Position numbers and translations under genes: made by a program. The notes below the pieces were generated by a model. It saw only the letters and a program-made list of their open reading frames with translations. It was not told the DNA's origin and ran no database searches. Shown piece after piece: positions 33,791 to 46,684 of a stretch of DNA of 64,000 nucleotides. Position 1 is the first letter of the stretch; each line of letters starts with the position of its first letter. The stretch covers positions 8,295,001-8,359,000 of the forward strand of contig NC_134160.1 in assembly GCF_033958435.1 (NCBI RefSeq). Direction: 5' to 3'. This DNA comes from Carettochelys insculpta (Eukaryota > Chordata > Testudines > Carettochelyidae).

Positions 33791-35640
33791 TTTTTTTTTT
33801 TAAATTCTCCCTGGCAAAATGGGTCTTCAGGAAGCATTCATTTCAGGAAAACTTTTTATATTGTAAGCTGTATGGAGTCCTGGCAAGCCCAGTTGTTGGA
33901 GCATGGACCAGTCAATCTGGATCTAATCCAAATGAACAAAAAATAATGGAACTTCATAATGGCTGAAGAAAAGATGACCTGGTTGAGTGATCCACTAAGC
34001 AAATACAATACTATATTGGTTTTGTTCTGGACAGTGGATAAAGGAAATGTTGCTTGCTCTTGTACTCTAGCAAAAAAAAAGTCACTCTTTGCTGCCGGTG
34101 CTCGGCTAGACCTGTAGCACCCCGACTTAACTGTCAAAGCCACAGCCTCCCTCCCCCCTAGCTGAGGAAAGGGGATGGACTTTGGGTCTTTCTGTTGTAA
34201 TCTCAGTGGCTTGTTATTTTAGGAGTGTTCAGGAGTGCTGTACTGTGCTCCCTGGTTAGTTGTCACAAGTGATTAATTTATTTACTGTAGCGTTGTTGGG
34301 GAACTCTGACTCAATTATTTATGGGTTGCTCACGAGCCCTGGGTTATGTACAGTCACTTGAGTTTAGGTTGTTGCTTTTGCATACTTGCTGGATTACTGA
34401 AGTGTGACTATTGGTTTGTGTGTTGCGCTGTGTGCATTGTATTTATTATTGGGCCGCTCCTTTGTGAGCGGATGGCTGCGGCTTACAGGTTTATTTTTAG
34501 GGGTGGAATAAACATAAACCACTGATTGGGGGAGGGGAGGAATTTAAAATATAACATGGACTTATGAACAGATATAGGTTAAACCTGAGACATGTCACTT
34601 TCTCTTCAAACTTCTGTTCTGTCTCTCCTGTGTGATGATTTCTATAACAGTGATTTCTCTTTAAGCTTTAATTCCCGCATTACGCTGCCCTCCCTCTGCC
34701 CCTTCTTTGCTTGCCTGCTTCTTGGTAATTGCTTACTGTAGGCCTGGCCTGTGACATTACACTGCTAAATACAGTGACCTCATCCTGTGAATGCAGCTAT
34801 TGTAAGACAGGCACTAGCAGAGCGCTGGCAGGGAAGAGGCCCCACAAGAAATGTCTGCTCAGCAAGGATCAAGGGAAGAGAATTCCAGACCATGTGGTGT
34901 TGTGGAACTACACTGGGGAGTGGAGAAATGCCACAGGAGCAGCTGTTTAATTCTGTTAATTAGCTGAGGACACTATTGATTGCACCTCTGGGCACCTTTG
35001 AGTCTTCTTTGCTTTGTATCTTAAAAACGGCAGCTTGGAAATGAATAAGGCAACACATGCCTTGACCTAATGGCTGTTTGTTGGGCTTCATGATGTAGGA
35101 CCTGGGCATGGCGTGATTGCACTTCCTGCTTTGTGGAATTCCCAGCCTCACCATATACGATGTGCCCAAACTCTTCAACTGGGTTTAAAACTATGCTACA
35201 GGATTCCAGTTCATGTCTCCGTCTTAGTGTAAGTGAACTAATAATAGAGTCTGTTTTCAGGCTCTCGCCTCAGGGCACGAGGCATTAGTAAAACATAGGC
35301 AAAATACCAAAATAAAGCAGGTCTTCCACCCAATGTGCACTACAGTCCCACCAGCTTTTTCCTTACCTCTGTCTTTTTGAGTCCTTCCACTGACCCAGAG
35401 TCACTTTCATTGGAATTCATTTGCGAGTCTGACACATTTACCCTGGGGCTTAACAGAAATCTCAATTATTTTATGCATTACAAGGGCAATTCCCCTGCCT
35501 TTGATAGTCACAGAAATGGCTCCCATCCCACTTAATGTAATTTACTTCTTCCACGGGGCCTATTGACAGGTGACACCCCACTCTTTTTTTTTCTCCTCCT
35601 CCTTTCTTCCCCCCTCCCTGCTATATAAACCTTATGCTCT
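33791..35640. other. intergenic, unassigned
   Basis: Contains a T-run near 33780-33800 and no gene or repeat that I can name. Confidence 0.35.
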
Positions 35641-35649
35641 TATTTTTCC

Positions 35650-35870
35650 TTCAAATCTGATGAAGTGGGCCTTACCCATGTAGGCTCATTACCTAACAAA
35701 TAAGATGGTTAGTCTTTAAGGTGCTACAGGACTGCTTGTTTTTTGTGAAGCTGCAGATTTCCAGAACTGAAGAAGTGGGTCTGTCCCACAAAAGCTCATC
35801 ACCTAATAAATCATTTTCTTAGCCTTTAAAGTGCTACAAGACTGCTGTTTTGTTTTGTACAGCTACTCCT
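35650..35870 (+). repeat. two Penelope-type terminal fragments in direct tandem
   Basis: Unit 1 has tctgatgaagtgggccttac and ggtgctacaggactgcttgt. Unit 2 has ctgaagaagtgggtctgtcc, cacaaaagctcatcacctaa and gtgctacaagactgctgttt. They are same-orientation copies of two different subfamilies, joined head to tail. Confidence 0.7.
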
Positions 35871-36525
35871 TGGAGATTCTACTCCCTGCAGTTTCTAACT
35901 CCCCTGCCCTGAATTTGTCTAATAGCCAGGTTCTTTCCCCTGTACGTATCCAGCTCAACTAGAGCTTTTGCTTTTTAAGGCCCAGGTGTTCTGCAGGTGT
36001 TCCGTTGACTCCCAGCCCTACAGCCTCAGCTAGGATGCAGCTAATGAATCACAGGTCAGACTGGGCCTTTCTCTTCTTAGAGGGGCCAATCACCCTGTGA
36101 GGAGAACCTTAGTATAAAACATGCCCAACTGAATATAGGTCAGATCATGATTCAGGGCTGAATTAGCTTGCACTTTTCCAAGTTAAATCTCCCTTTTCTG
36201 TTCTCTGCCCATGCCTCTTAACTTCTCTATCTCTTTGTTAAGCTCCATCCTTGTGTGTGTCCCTCAACCCACCCCATTTAGCATCTAATTTTGATTTGAT
36301 TCGAGTTGTGCTTTTTGCTAGTTTGATAGCACTGTGTCGTTAGGGTTTGGACAGCAACTGGCTAATGAGGAGAGAGGGTAATTAATGGATACTTGTTCCT
36401 TACATGGAATGTAGGACTTGAAGGTAACTTGTAATCCTGCTAACAGTTCTTTCATTTTAGCAGTGACAACAAATGGGAGAGGTGAAAGGTTCTGCAAAAA
36501 AATTTTTAAAAGAAAATTTTAATTC

Positions 36526-36840
36526 ACATAGCGCACAGTCAACCTGTGGAACTCCTTGCCGGAGGAGGCTGTGAAGGCCAGCACTCTAACAGAGTTTAGA
36601 AAAGAGCTTGATAATTTTTTGGAGGTTAGGTCCATAAATGGCTATTAGCCAAGGGTAAAGTATGGTGCCCCCAGCCTTTAGTCAAAGGCTGGAGACAGAT
36701 GGCAGGAGACAAATCGCTTGATCATTGTCTTCGGTTCACCTCCTCTGGGACACCTGGCACTGGCCACTGTCGGCAAACAGGATACTGGGCTGGATGGACC
36801 TTTGGTCTGACTCAGTGTGGCCATTCTTATGTTCTTATTA
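36526..36840 (+). repeat. CR1 LINE 3' end
   Basis: aacctgtggaactccttgcc, ggaggaggctgtgaaggcca, ctgggctggatggacctttg, tctgactcagtgtggccatt and cttatgttctta are the conserved C-terminal coding end, 3'UTR and octamer-like 3' terminus of CR1. Confidence 0.9.
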
Positions 36841-37064
36841 CAGGAGAGCATCCAACAGTGACAAATGTGCATTGAATGACAAGTTGATATGCCTTGTAAG
36901 GCAGATATTTTTGCATTGGGTTTCACTCTGATACATGAATAATGGAGCCTCCATCTGCAGTGATCATTGTTCTGTCCTTGTGACAAGTGTGTTACGTGTG
37001 CCGGTGAATCATCAGCAGTTAATTTTGTTGAATACTTCAATGACTTTTGCTGGAGTGACTGGAC

Positions 37065-37322
37065 TTGATGACCTCTCGAGGTCCCTTCCAGTTCTATGAG
37101 ATGTCTTTTTGAAAGAGCAGTTCTCATGGCGCTGGATTTTTCGATCCCCCGCCCATCGTTTTGAAAGAGCGTGGGGCTGTGGAGCCAATCAAGCAAGAGA
37201 GCAGATTGATCTTTCAATCCCCTTTGGTGGGTGTGGATGCGCTCTTTTGAAATAAGTTTTTTCAGAACAGATCTTCCGGAAGAACTTGTTTCAGAAGATC
37301 ACTGTAGCGTAGACGTGGCCAT
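37065..37322. mobile_element. SINE/CR1 tail joined to MITE-like fragment
   Basis: ggacttgatgacctctcgag followed by gtcccttccagttctatgag is a LINE/SINE 3' tail. It is followed by sequence ending cactgtagcgtagacgtggcc, one terminus of a GTCTACAC-type element. Confidence 0.5.
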
Positions 37323-37398
37323 TGTGTACAGATATTGCTAGGGCAAGAAACAGACTAGATTCCCTTTGCTCACCACTTAGCCTATGTTCCCCCACAAA

Positions 37399-37671
37399 GG
37401 GTACATCTAGACTATAAAGAAGATTGACCCAGTCAGGGCCTGGTAGAAACATGCAAAATTGAACTATCTGGGATCAGAAGTTGACCCCTATACTCCTCAA
37501 TATCTCGAGCAGTAAGGGAGAGAGGTCGATGGGAGAGTTTCTCCCATCAACCTCCACCTGTGAAGATGGCCAGGTGAGTCGATTGCAGATGCACAATTCT
37601 AGCTATGGCAATTGCATAGCTAGAATTGACTTATCTACAGTCAACTTACCTGCCTAGTGTAGTCCTGCCCT
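37399..37671. mobile_element. GTCTACACT-type inverted-repeat element
   Basis: The start gggtacatctagactata and end, reverse-complemented, agggcaggactacactaggc form a degenerate inverted repeat over about 273 bp. Internal gtcgattgcagatgcac and similar words are non-coding. Confidence 0.6.
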
Positions 37672-39820
37672 AAGCCCACCACATAACTTTGACCCTCCTT
37701 TTACCATTCCCTTCTTTATCCCATCGATCACTTTCCTCTGCAGTCTCATCTGCTTCTGCCCTTTCCTTAAGCGCTCAGTCTGCTCTTTTCCATGCCATTG
37801 AAATGCAAGGTGGCCATAGCCTGGGTCCAGTGAAACCCGCTGTGGTTCTGGGCTTGTTCCTTCATTGCACTGTATGCAACCATCTCCAGTTCCATGCAAG
37901 AGCCTTTCAGCCGAGAGGACTTAGGGACCCCATGCAGCCAAGCAGAACTGCCAAAGAGGCTGTTCAGAAGAGTTGAGTCTTTCCTTTGCCAAACTGTTTA
38001 AAGAAAACAACAACCCAGGCACATGGACAAATTCACCATTGGCCTTCTTCAATTTGCCTTTGGCCATGAATACAGCTGCAGAGCTGGATTCTCTTCCCTA
38101 GGTCCAGCCTCTTTGCATTGCCTGAAGGATGCAAAAGGGCCACAGCCTCAGCCTGTTTTCCCAGGTGGACTTTCCTTTGCTGTGTGGTGGTGGGGAGGGA
38201 GCAGTCAGAGCTGGCTCCTAAGCCAATTGTTCCTCCCTAGGGGCCTTGATCATACATTGGAGGAAGTAGAGGAAGGAGGCAATTCAGTGCTGTGAGTGCC
38301 CAGCTGATGTACAGACCCTGATTGTTATGTTTATTACAGTGGCGCCCAGGAACCAACCTGGAATGGGCCTCATTGTACTCGACGTTCTGCAAACACAGAT
38401 AAGAGCAGGGACTGTCTGAGTGATCACTGTCATAAGAGCAGCCTTGGGGTTGTGTAACATGCCTTGGGGTTGGAACACCTGAAGCCTGGGAATTGGTGAG
38501 CTGGAGCCAGCAACATCTCCCCTCCCTGTGCAGATCCCCAGCACTGGAGAGAAACTGGCTGTTTGTGGAAAATGAATTCTCAGGTGCAACCGTAAATGTG
38601 GTGCCCATAGTCAGTCGGGTTTGAAATAAGACTCTGCAGCCGTGGGCGCGTACTGTGGCTAAAAGTTTTTATATTGCTCCTCCAGCCAATGTCAGGAGCT
38701 TACATGCATCTGACATAGGCAGATTATATGGCAGGTTATCATACATCTTAAAAGGTTTGCAGTTCACCCAGTAGATAGGGGCTGCCCCACAGTCTTTTAC
38801 TTCAATTAAGTCCTAGGATAGGTCTATCCTGGATCTCTGCAGCAGAACACTCTACAAATCATGGAAGGGTTCTTGGTGCCAGTCCCAAATAGGCCAGTAT
38901 ATGGTGGGAAGGTGGTTGGTTAAGGTGATGGGCCTGCATTTAAATGGAGCAAGAGGCCCAGAAAGCCTACACAGTATTCGATTGTCGGTGCTGACAGATG
39001 CTGCCAGTGTGGTAGTCTGTCAGATGTTGGTAGATGTTGTACTGTATGATGTTGATGGATTTCCAGCTGCGTGTGTCTCCCTGGCTCTGCGAGGTTGCCC
39101 ATGAAGCAGACCTTGAGCAAACTGCCCAATAAGACCACAAAATTAGTAAAGGCACATGGACAAGTTTGTCAACGAAGCCCAGACCTAGTACTGGGCAGAC
39201 TCTATCAGACCATTAACAAGTGTAGGCCTGTTACAATGGACCACTGGTGGGATTTTCTAGTGTCCCTTAAGCCAGGCGAAGACAGCCCCTCTGAAATACA
39301 TCTTTATACACGTATACAAACAAGTGATGCATTGTTCCTGATGTATCTGGCTGCCACCCTCAGACACATCAGGGTGACACCCACTGATGTTTCCAGGGGC
39401 CTCCTGTTACCCTGTCCATGTTGATTTGATCCAAATATCTCTATTCATTATGCTGTCATCCTGACCCCTCTCTTCTGCAGGGATCCATATTAGGACTGGT
39501 TCCACTCACCACCTAAAACCACTACATCCTCCTTGCTCCTGCCCCAGGTCACTACTCTGTCTCAGAACCTGCTCCTGCTCCTACATTCCTCTCTTGTACC
39601 CATATTCCCTCCCAGACCCTCCACCCCAATACCCTGCCTCAGGTCACCACCCCCTCCTTTACCCAAACACCCACTCAGACCCTCACACCCTCTCCTGCAT
39701 CCCAACCCCAGCTCCCTTCTGCACCCATCCCAGATCCCATACCCCCTTTGTAGGAAAGTGTGGCCCTTGACTATTTACCAGAATCTTGGAGCAGCCACTG
39801 ATCAAAAACTATTGCCCAAC
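37672..39820. other. intergenic, unassigned
   Basis: C-rich low complexity at about 39590-39745. No gene recognised. Confidence 0.35.
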
Positions 39821-39827
39821 CCTGGTT

Positions 39828-39930
39828 TAGACAGTGCTTGGTCCTGCTGGGCGGGCAGGGAACTGGACTTGATGACCTCTCAAGGTCCCTTTCCGTTCTA
39901 GTGATCTATGAATCTATGATTCTCTGATGG
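39828..39930 (+). repeat. CR1/SINE 3' tail
   Basis: gaactggacttgatgacctc then tcaaggtccctttccgttct is followed by gatctatgaatctatgattct, the degenerate short-repeat terminus typical of CR1 and CR1-mobilised SINEs. Confidence 0.7.
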
Positions 39931-40192
39931 GTTGGCGTTCCTGTTGTCAGTGTGCTGGTATGGAGGTGTTCTAGTACCACCCTTCTGCAGTGTGCTTGCT
40001 GGAGTGCTCTGTGCCAAGCAATGTCAGCCCTGTGCTTGTCAAATTCTGGGAGAAGTGTCTGCATCTCGCTCACAGCTTCACTTTTCTCTGTATTAGCAAG
40101 TTGTGACCATTTCTTTAGCCTAGGCCTTATACCAGAGCTCCAATACACAGTCTTACGCGTCAAGCTGTCTTCCTACCACACTGTAGACACTA

Positions 40193-40469
40193 AGGCCTAG
40201 TCTACACTAAGCCATATGATACCCTCTCTGTTGATCTAAGATACGCAGTGAAGTCAGTATAGTTGCCGCTTCCCAGGTGTCTTCCATGTGGTCACCTCCA
40301 CCGGCGCTGCTTTCCCATTGACTGTGTCGACTCTTCTTATTCTGGTGGAGTAATATAGTCACAGGAGAGCACTCGGAGGTTGATTTATTGGTCTAAGCAG
40401 GTGCAGTAAATCGACTGCCAGTGGATCGATCACTGCAGCATCGATCTTTGTGTCGTGGAGATAAGCCCT
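40193..40469. mobile_element. GTCTACACT-type inverted-repeat element
   Basis: It starts aggcctagtctacactaagc and ends gtcgtggagataagcccta, enclosing gttgatctaagatacgcagt. The same internal word and start recur at 49098, so these are two copies of one family. Confidence 0.65.
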
Positions 40470-42225
40470 AATAGCATACAGAAAAGAGTCTTGTTGTACC
40501 TCACCTGCTTGTCATGGAGCGGGGGGTCACTGGGCCCTGCATCCCCCATCCGCGGTCAGAGAGGACTCTCATTCAGCAGGTAGAACAGAAGGTTTATTAA
40601 TCAACAGGGACACAGCGTAGAATAGACTTCTCAGCACAGAAAGCAGAAATCAGTACCATCCATCTGGGGAAAGGGGGCCTGGAAGTTGTTCCTGAGCTGG
40701 AGCCCTGGCCCTTCTTCCTCCCTTTCTAGCCAGATCAGAGTGCCCCCTCTTCAACTGCCCAGTTCTAATTCAAACCAGCCAGGCCACTCCTCCCTCCGTT
40801 GTCCTGCTTCCTGGGGAAGAAGGGTGTTGCCTCACAGCCTAGGTTACAAAAGAGCCTGGAGGGCCATTGTTTACGTGTGAGATGTCATCACACTGAAACT
40901 CCAGGTACCACTATGTACTGATGCTGTGCCTAGGGAAACTGAGGCAGGCACATGGGGTTACTACACGACATCAGGAACACATACAACCTAATCAGGGGAC
41001 TAAGCTCTTCACACACCCCACATCACACACACCCCACTTCATCACATTGGTGAATAATATCCAGCCACATTCCCTATGCTGCTCTCGGCACAAAGTCCTA
41101 AGTAATCGTGTGTGCATGTGAATTTCACCCCCAGGCTAAGGGAGAGAGGGGCAGGGATTATAGCTAAAGCCAAGAGAATGATAAATGCATAACTCTAGGG
41201 CTGATGAATTGAAAGGGCTCCAGGTTTCATAATGATATTTAATCAAATTTGTGATGTTCTGGGGGCCCCAACTCTTTGTTGTCCCAGGGAACGGCCCTGT
41301 CTTTATCAGTGCAGCTGACTTCACAAGCATCTCTTCTGGCCTTCCAAGAGCTGCAGCTCTCTTCGTTGCCTGATGCTAATATATGCATTATCACAAATGC
41401 ACCTATTCATTATTAATAAGCAAACAATGGGTCATCTGAATTTACAAAGCATGATCACAGGTGCACACCCTCGAATTGCTTATTTACATAAACAATCATC
41501 TTTTGAGGTTAAGACAAATCTGAGCTATAGAAATCTGCATATCTGCTTACACAAATTTAGGGAAGGAACAAAATGTTTTATCACCCGAGCAGTCTTGAGC
41601 CAGTGAAATTTGTAAATAGCTATATAAACTGATTTGCTTGAACACCTAACAGCCGTTTATAGCATTGAAACTAGGCACAAATTGTCTAGAAATATCATGA
41701 TTCACAGTGAGATTAACTATAACAACCTGCCAGGTGAAAACAACCCCAAGTATTAAAACCTTCTTTCCAACTTCTTTTTAGAGTCCCTTTCCCAGAGCAC
41801 TAGCTGGTTGGTAGCTTACTGCCAGCCTCACGACCGCATTCTGTGTACTGTTGTACACACCATGGCCACATTACTCATACTAAGGTTGCAAAGTCAAGTG
41901 CTCAGAACTTAGAAAATGGCAGAATTATGGGGGCCTGGTACATGTGCATTAAAATAGTCTTTAGATCCATGATGATGGGCATTGCATGAGGCAGGGATCT
42001 TGTGGAAAAATAAGTGATCATGTAATTTAAAGTTAATGCGTATGCACAGCGGGGCTGAGTTCAGAGTGCACAGGCCCTGCACAGCTGGGACAAGTACTCT
42101 TGCCCTAGGCACCTTGTCTGGCTGCAAATCTGTGCTGAAGTCCATTCTGCTGCTGCTTTGCTGCTATTTGTACTAGCTAGAGCAAAGCCAGTTGGGTACA
42201 GCTACGCATTCTGCAATGAATGTAT
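40470..42225. other. intergenic, unassigned
   Basis: No gene or recognised repeat. Confidence 0.35.
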
Positions 42226-42227
42226 TA

Positions 42228-42390
42228 CACCAGGGTTCCCTCTTAGTTATTTCTATCCAGGGTGGAATTAATTTTATGTGCACCAAAGCATATGCAGTTG
42301 TGCACCACTCTGGGTTCTCTGCCAGTGAACTGGGACAGTACCTGAATCTCTCCTGGGCAGCCGCCCTAGTGCTCAGCTCACAGGTGATCA
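42228..42390 (-). mobile_element. CAGTGTTCCCT-family hAT-like MITE, reversed
   Basis: cagggttccctcttagttat at the left and cagccgccctagtgctcagctc at the right are the reverse of the element at 45310-45493 (start ...gctgagcacttgg...). Its end is partly lost. Confidence 0.6.
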
Positions 42391-43429
42391 CACTTCTAAT
42401 GGCCACATAGACATATTCAAAGACCCTCTGTGTAAAACCCAGCCTGAGAAGGCACCGATTGCTGGCTATAAGTTCCCTGCTCTGACCATTAACAATGCTT
42501 CCCTCTCTCATGCCTCAAGAATAACTCACTACCACAGCATCCCTTCCATGTGACTCACAAGCAGGAAATCAAGTCCACACTCTTAATTTAACCATTCTTT
42601 GCTCCACTGTACAACTCAGCCATTAGTCCCGAGCTGGTTGGCTCTGAGAGGGGTGTTTGTTTAATGCCTTGTGCTAAGCACAGTTAACCCCAGACGTGGG
42701 CGTTACCAGAATGGGCTGGAGGGCTCCGTGGAATTCAGTTGCCTCACTTGTGGTGAACAGTGTCTCTGGAGACTTGTGAGTAGCTAACAGAGGAAGGGAA
42801 GAGTCACAGGGGGCTGCCAGCAAAGCCCTGAAACATGATTTTGTAACAAATTATCACATTCTAGGAATTTTTAAAAATCTGATTTCCTTCTTCCCGACTT
42901 TAAATCTGCCATCTCCACTTCCCCTCTCTCCCCTGGCAAAGCTGAATCCCTGGTTGCGTCCCTCTCTCTCTGGAGATTTTGTACAGTTGGGGCTTGGTGT
43001 TTTGCCTCCTGACAGGCAGGAGGTCTGCACTAGAAGAGAACTGTGAAGCATGACTCAGATGCTATATGCCCAATAAGGGGAGGTTCTGTACAGCCTGTTG
43101 GACCTTGGCCTCAGAACTTTTGAGCCCACTTAATTTGGGGGCAGATTCACTAGCCGGAGGAGGGGAAAAGTCTCACAAATGCCTCATGTCCTTGTGCGTA
43201 GGGCTCACTTTATTGTTAAATCGGGCCCCAAAACAAGATCAAGCAAACTAACTACTGGTACCTAACCACCCAAAGGCTTTCCTAGCTTTCAACATCTGGA
43301 AAAGAATGTCTCCATGCCCCCTCTTTCAGTGACCCTTCTGGTTTTGATGGAGCAACCCTTCCAAATACCCTGACCTGGGGAGCAACGTTAAAATGCCCCA
43401 GGAGCACAGTTGCAATGCTTCAGCAATGG

Positions 43430-43625
43430 TAGGGATTCGCCTGTTGCTGCAATCCCCCTCCCTGAGAGGAGGCGATAGAGGAATTTTTTCTGTCCAGCTA
43501 GCACTGCTGGCGGAGGGGGTTAGGTCGGCTTAGCTATGTGACTCAAAGTGTGGATTTTTCACACCCCTGCATGACATAGCTGGGGAAATGTAACTTTTCA
43601 GAACAGACCAGTCCCAAGTCTCGCC
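43430..43625. mobile_element. MITE-like fragment with tgtggatttttcacacc hairpin
   Basis: ttaggtcggcttagctatgt, ctcaaagtgtggatttttca and cacccctgcatgacatagct form a local palindrome common in turtle inverted-repeat elements. The termini are not clear. Confidence 0.45.
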
Positions 43626-43869
43626 TGGCTTTTTCTCCTCCCTCCAAGGGGGAAGTCTTATACCTGGCTTCCTCTAGGGCCCATTCTTGCATCTAGTCAT
43701 ATGCCCTACAGCTCCAGCTCCTAGTTTATAGGGCCTGTGGGCCATACAGGCACACTGCAATGTGGGCACATGCCCCAAAACCTAGTGCCTTGTTAGACAC
43801 ACATCTGATACTTGGCATTTTACCTGCTGAGTTGCAGCAGAAGGCAGGTCAGAAGTTGTAATCAGGGGA

Positions 43870-44015
43870 TGAAAGAAGCAGACGCGCACCACCAGTAGAA
43901 ACACACGCGACTGGCTGTTAGTCCTTTTGCTGCTCTGCTAATCAGACGACAGTATTTGACTCTATCCCAAAGTGCTGCCCAAGTGCTCAGCTTACAGAGA
44001 ACAGTGGACAGAGCT
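43870..44015 (-). mobile_element. CAGTGTTCCCT-family MITE fragment, reversed
   Basis: gcgcaccaccagtagaaaca, ctgctctgctaatcag and gctgcccaagtgctcagctt mirror ggtggtgcacat, ctgattagcagagca and gctgagcacttgg in the copy at 45310-45493. Confidence 0.55.
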
Positions 44016-45301
44016 CTATTTCTGTGATGCGCTTTCTGCTCTGCTTGAAGCTTTGCTATGAACGTTGGTGATGAAGCTACTAAAGGCATCAGCGTTGAGA
44101 GGACCTTATAACTTTAGGTAGCATAGTCCTGTAACAGATCTGGATGGCTTAGCAAGAATCTGCTATGGAGCTGTACAGTTTTGTATCAAGCAAGCACGGC
44201 TATTGTTTTTTATTTTTTTACTGCACTGTTAGTGAACATCCTGGAGAGAAAATGGATTGACTCGCTGCTATTCCTCTAAGTGGATTGATCCTGTCCAGAT
44301 GCTGTTAGCATGCTGATGAAAGAGGGCAAGTACAACTGCCTTTCCACATTCTGGTCACATACAATAGAGAGCATAGTACAAGATGTGTTGATGTTAGGGT
44401 ATGTATTTGTATTCCGCACAGGTTTATCCTCCAGGGCCTTGTAAAAGAATTCGTAAGTTATTAAAAAGCAACATCAAATAGCATTTCTTCAATTTAGACT
44501 TTAAACCAGAAACTGGTCCATGGGAGCTGCTTAGGCATTACATGAAGTGTTTATTAGAGAAACCTTTAGTCTAAAAGCATCTCTCAGATATTCCCTGTGG
44601 CTCCAAAGGGTGAAGAGGGAAACAAAATAAGAAGTAAACCCTTGTTCATGGTGTTTGATTTGTTACACTTCATGTACAGTGACCGAGATGTTTCCGAGTT
44701 CAAACCTTTCATTGGATTTCACCAGGTTAGTGTGCAATACTTTTTTCCTCTTTTAGCAGAGCAGTGGAATTCTATTGCAGAATCTTTTTGTCACCCATGT
44801 TTAAATTTGAGTATTAAACTCACTGGACTACCACTTAAGTCACACAAAAGCGGTTGTTGACTTTCAAATGATGCCATGTGCATCAAAATAGATGGAGAAA
44901 CAGCAGCGCCTTTCACGGGAAATTTGTAAACTAATTTGCTCTGACATATATGGGAAAAACTATTTTAAAGATAAGGAATAAAATAATTGCAATAGATTTT
45001 GGATTATTCATAAAGCCAAAGTCTCCCCTACCTTCTGGCCCTTCACATTGGTAGCTGGTCTTTAAAAGCATGAAAGAGATGTGTCTTTTAAGATTTTAAA
45101 GAGTTCACACCAATGCACTGTTTCATTCAGGCTTCAGGATGGGGTTTAAAATCAAAACCCAAACTTGCATAAGGTCTCTGTCTGTACAAAGGGTGCAGTG
45201 GAAGCCTTTGACCTAAATATTCCCCACTGTGGTCCAATTGCAGATCTTAAAAGACATAAGAAGGGCAGCAGCTGCAAGGCATGCAGAAATGCCCCCCAGG
45301 G

Positions 45302-45501
45302 GTTGCTGCCAGTGTTCCCTCGAAGCTGAGCACTTGGATGGCTGCCCAGGAAGGATGCAGGTGCTGCCAGCTGATTAGCAGAGCATTCAGAGTCAGCAGC
45401 ATGTGTTTTTATTGGTGGTGCACATCTGCCCCTGCTTCAGTGTGCATAACAAAACTTATTCTGCATATGGATGGGAAAAAATAGGGAACATTGGTTGCTG
45501 C
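45302..45501 (+). mobile_element. hAT-like MITE with 8-bp target duplication
   Basis: The 184-bp element at 45310-45493 begins CAGTGTTCCCTCG and ends TAGGGAACATTG, so the termini are inverted. It is flanked by identical GTTGCTGC at 45302-45309 and 45494-45501. Eight-base duplications and CA(G)...TG ends are typical of hAT transposons. It has no coding capacity. At least three further copies lie in the window. Confidence 0.85.
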
Positions 45502-46441
45502 CCATTTTAGTATCAACACAAAAGGGCTGCCAGCATTAAGAGCTGCAGGGCCTTGGGTACCAGAAGGGGAGGAACAGGCAATTAATTAACTGCCCCATCA
45601 CTGAGAGGAAGTGATACTGGGGAGCATCTGTCGGTGAGTTTTTTCACTCACCTTCCACTCCAATCGCCCTCATGAGACACAGGGCTTCTGAAGTGAGTGG
45701 GAATCTCTCCCAGGTGGATGTTTGCTCAGTTTGCACATCTTAAAGGCAGCCTGTCTCTCTTCCCAAATGACCAAAGATTCAAAATCAATTGCAGGGCATA
45801 GGCTGGCTTTTTGCAACATTTCATCTGCATAGACAGAAGCAAGGTGAAAACTGGAGCCCTGTGTTCATTCCTGCAGCCCAGGGTGCTGAAACTTTATTCA
45901 GGGACTGAAGGCAGCAGAGGTAACATGCAGACAACACATGCTTTGTTTATGCCTTTGAATCCCAGGTGCAGAAGTTGAACTTAAACATTTAAGTACTAAA
46001 TACATCAATTCCCATCCCTCGGGTAAGCAACACAAGCCAGCAACCAGGAAAAACCCTGTTGCTACTTGGAAACTACGTTGATTGCTAATTGAGTCTTAAA
46101 TTGCAATTGCCACCGCTAAAAGTTGCTGATATAAATTCCCTAGGACTACTTGTCCTTGAGCTCTATTTGATGAGTATTAACCTGGTCTGTGTCAGCTAAG
46201 CAGCTGGACTGGGACACAAAATTTAGACGTCAGTTTCATCATGAAATAACATAGGCTAGAATAGATCCTCAGCTAGTTCCTAGTTGGCTAAAGCATTACT
46301 TGTACCAACCTGAGTGGAGCTACTCTGATGTACACCGGGCTTGGGATCTGGACCTGTATTTTCAGTAATATTGGGTGATGTGCCTGGGACCAATGCCACA
46401 CAAAAGTCTAACTTCCCCTGCAACCCTGTAAATCTGACAGG

Positions 46442-46684
46442 CTAACAACTGCTTAGAAACAAAAAAGCAGTCCTGAAGCACTTGAAACACTAACAAAATA
46501 ATTTATTAGGCGATGAGCTTTCATGGGACAGACCCACTTCTTCAGCTCTAAAAATTCTGAAGAAGTGGGTCTGTCCCACAAAAGCTCATCACCTAATAAA
46601 TTATTTTGTTAGTGTTTCGGGTGCTACAGGACTGCTTTTTGGTTTTGTGACGATACAGACGAACACAGCTACCTCTCTGTAACC
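46442..46684. mobile_element. self-complementary Penelope-type insertion
   Basis: Two terminal fragments are arranged head to head: arms about 46456-46545 and 46557-46648, with an 11-nt spacer. Shared words are gcagtcctg, actaacaaaataatttatta, gatgagcttt and gggacagacccacttcttcag with their complements. The right end continues to cgatacagacgaacacagct as in other copies. Confidence 0.8.

Noticed and set aside
39071..39424. 117-codon open frame in the spacer
   Set aside because: No recognisable motif, no splice support, and a frame of this length is expected by chance in a 64-kb window.
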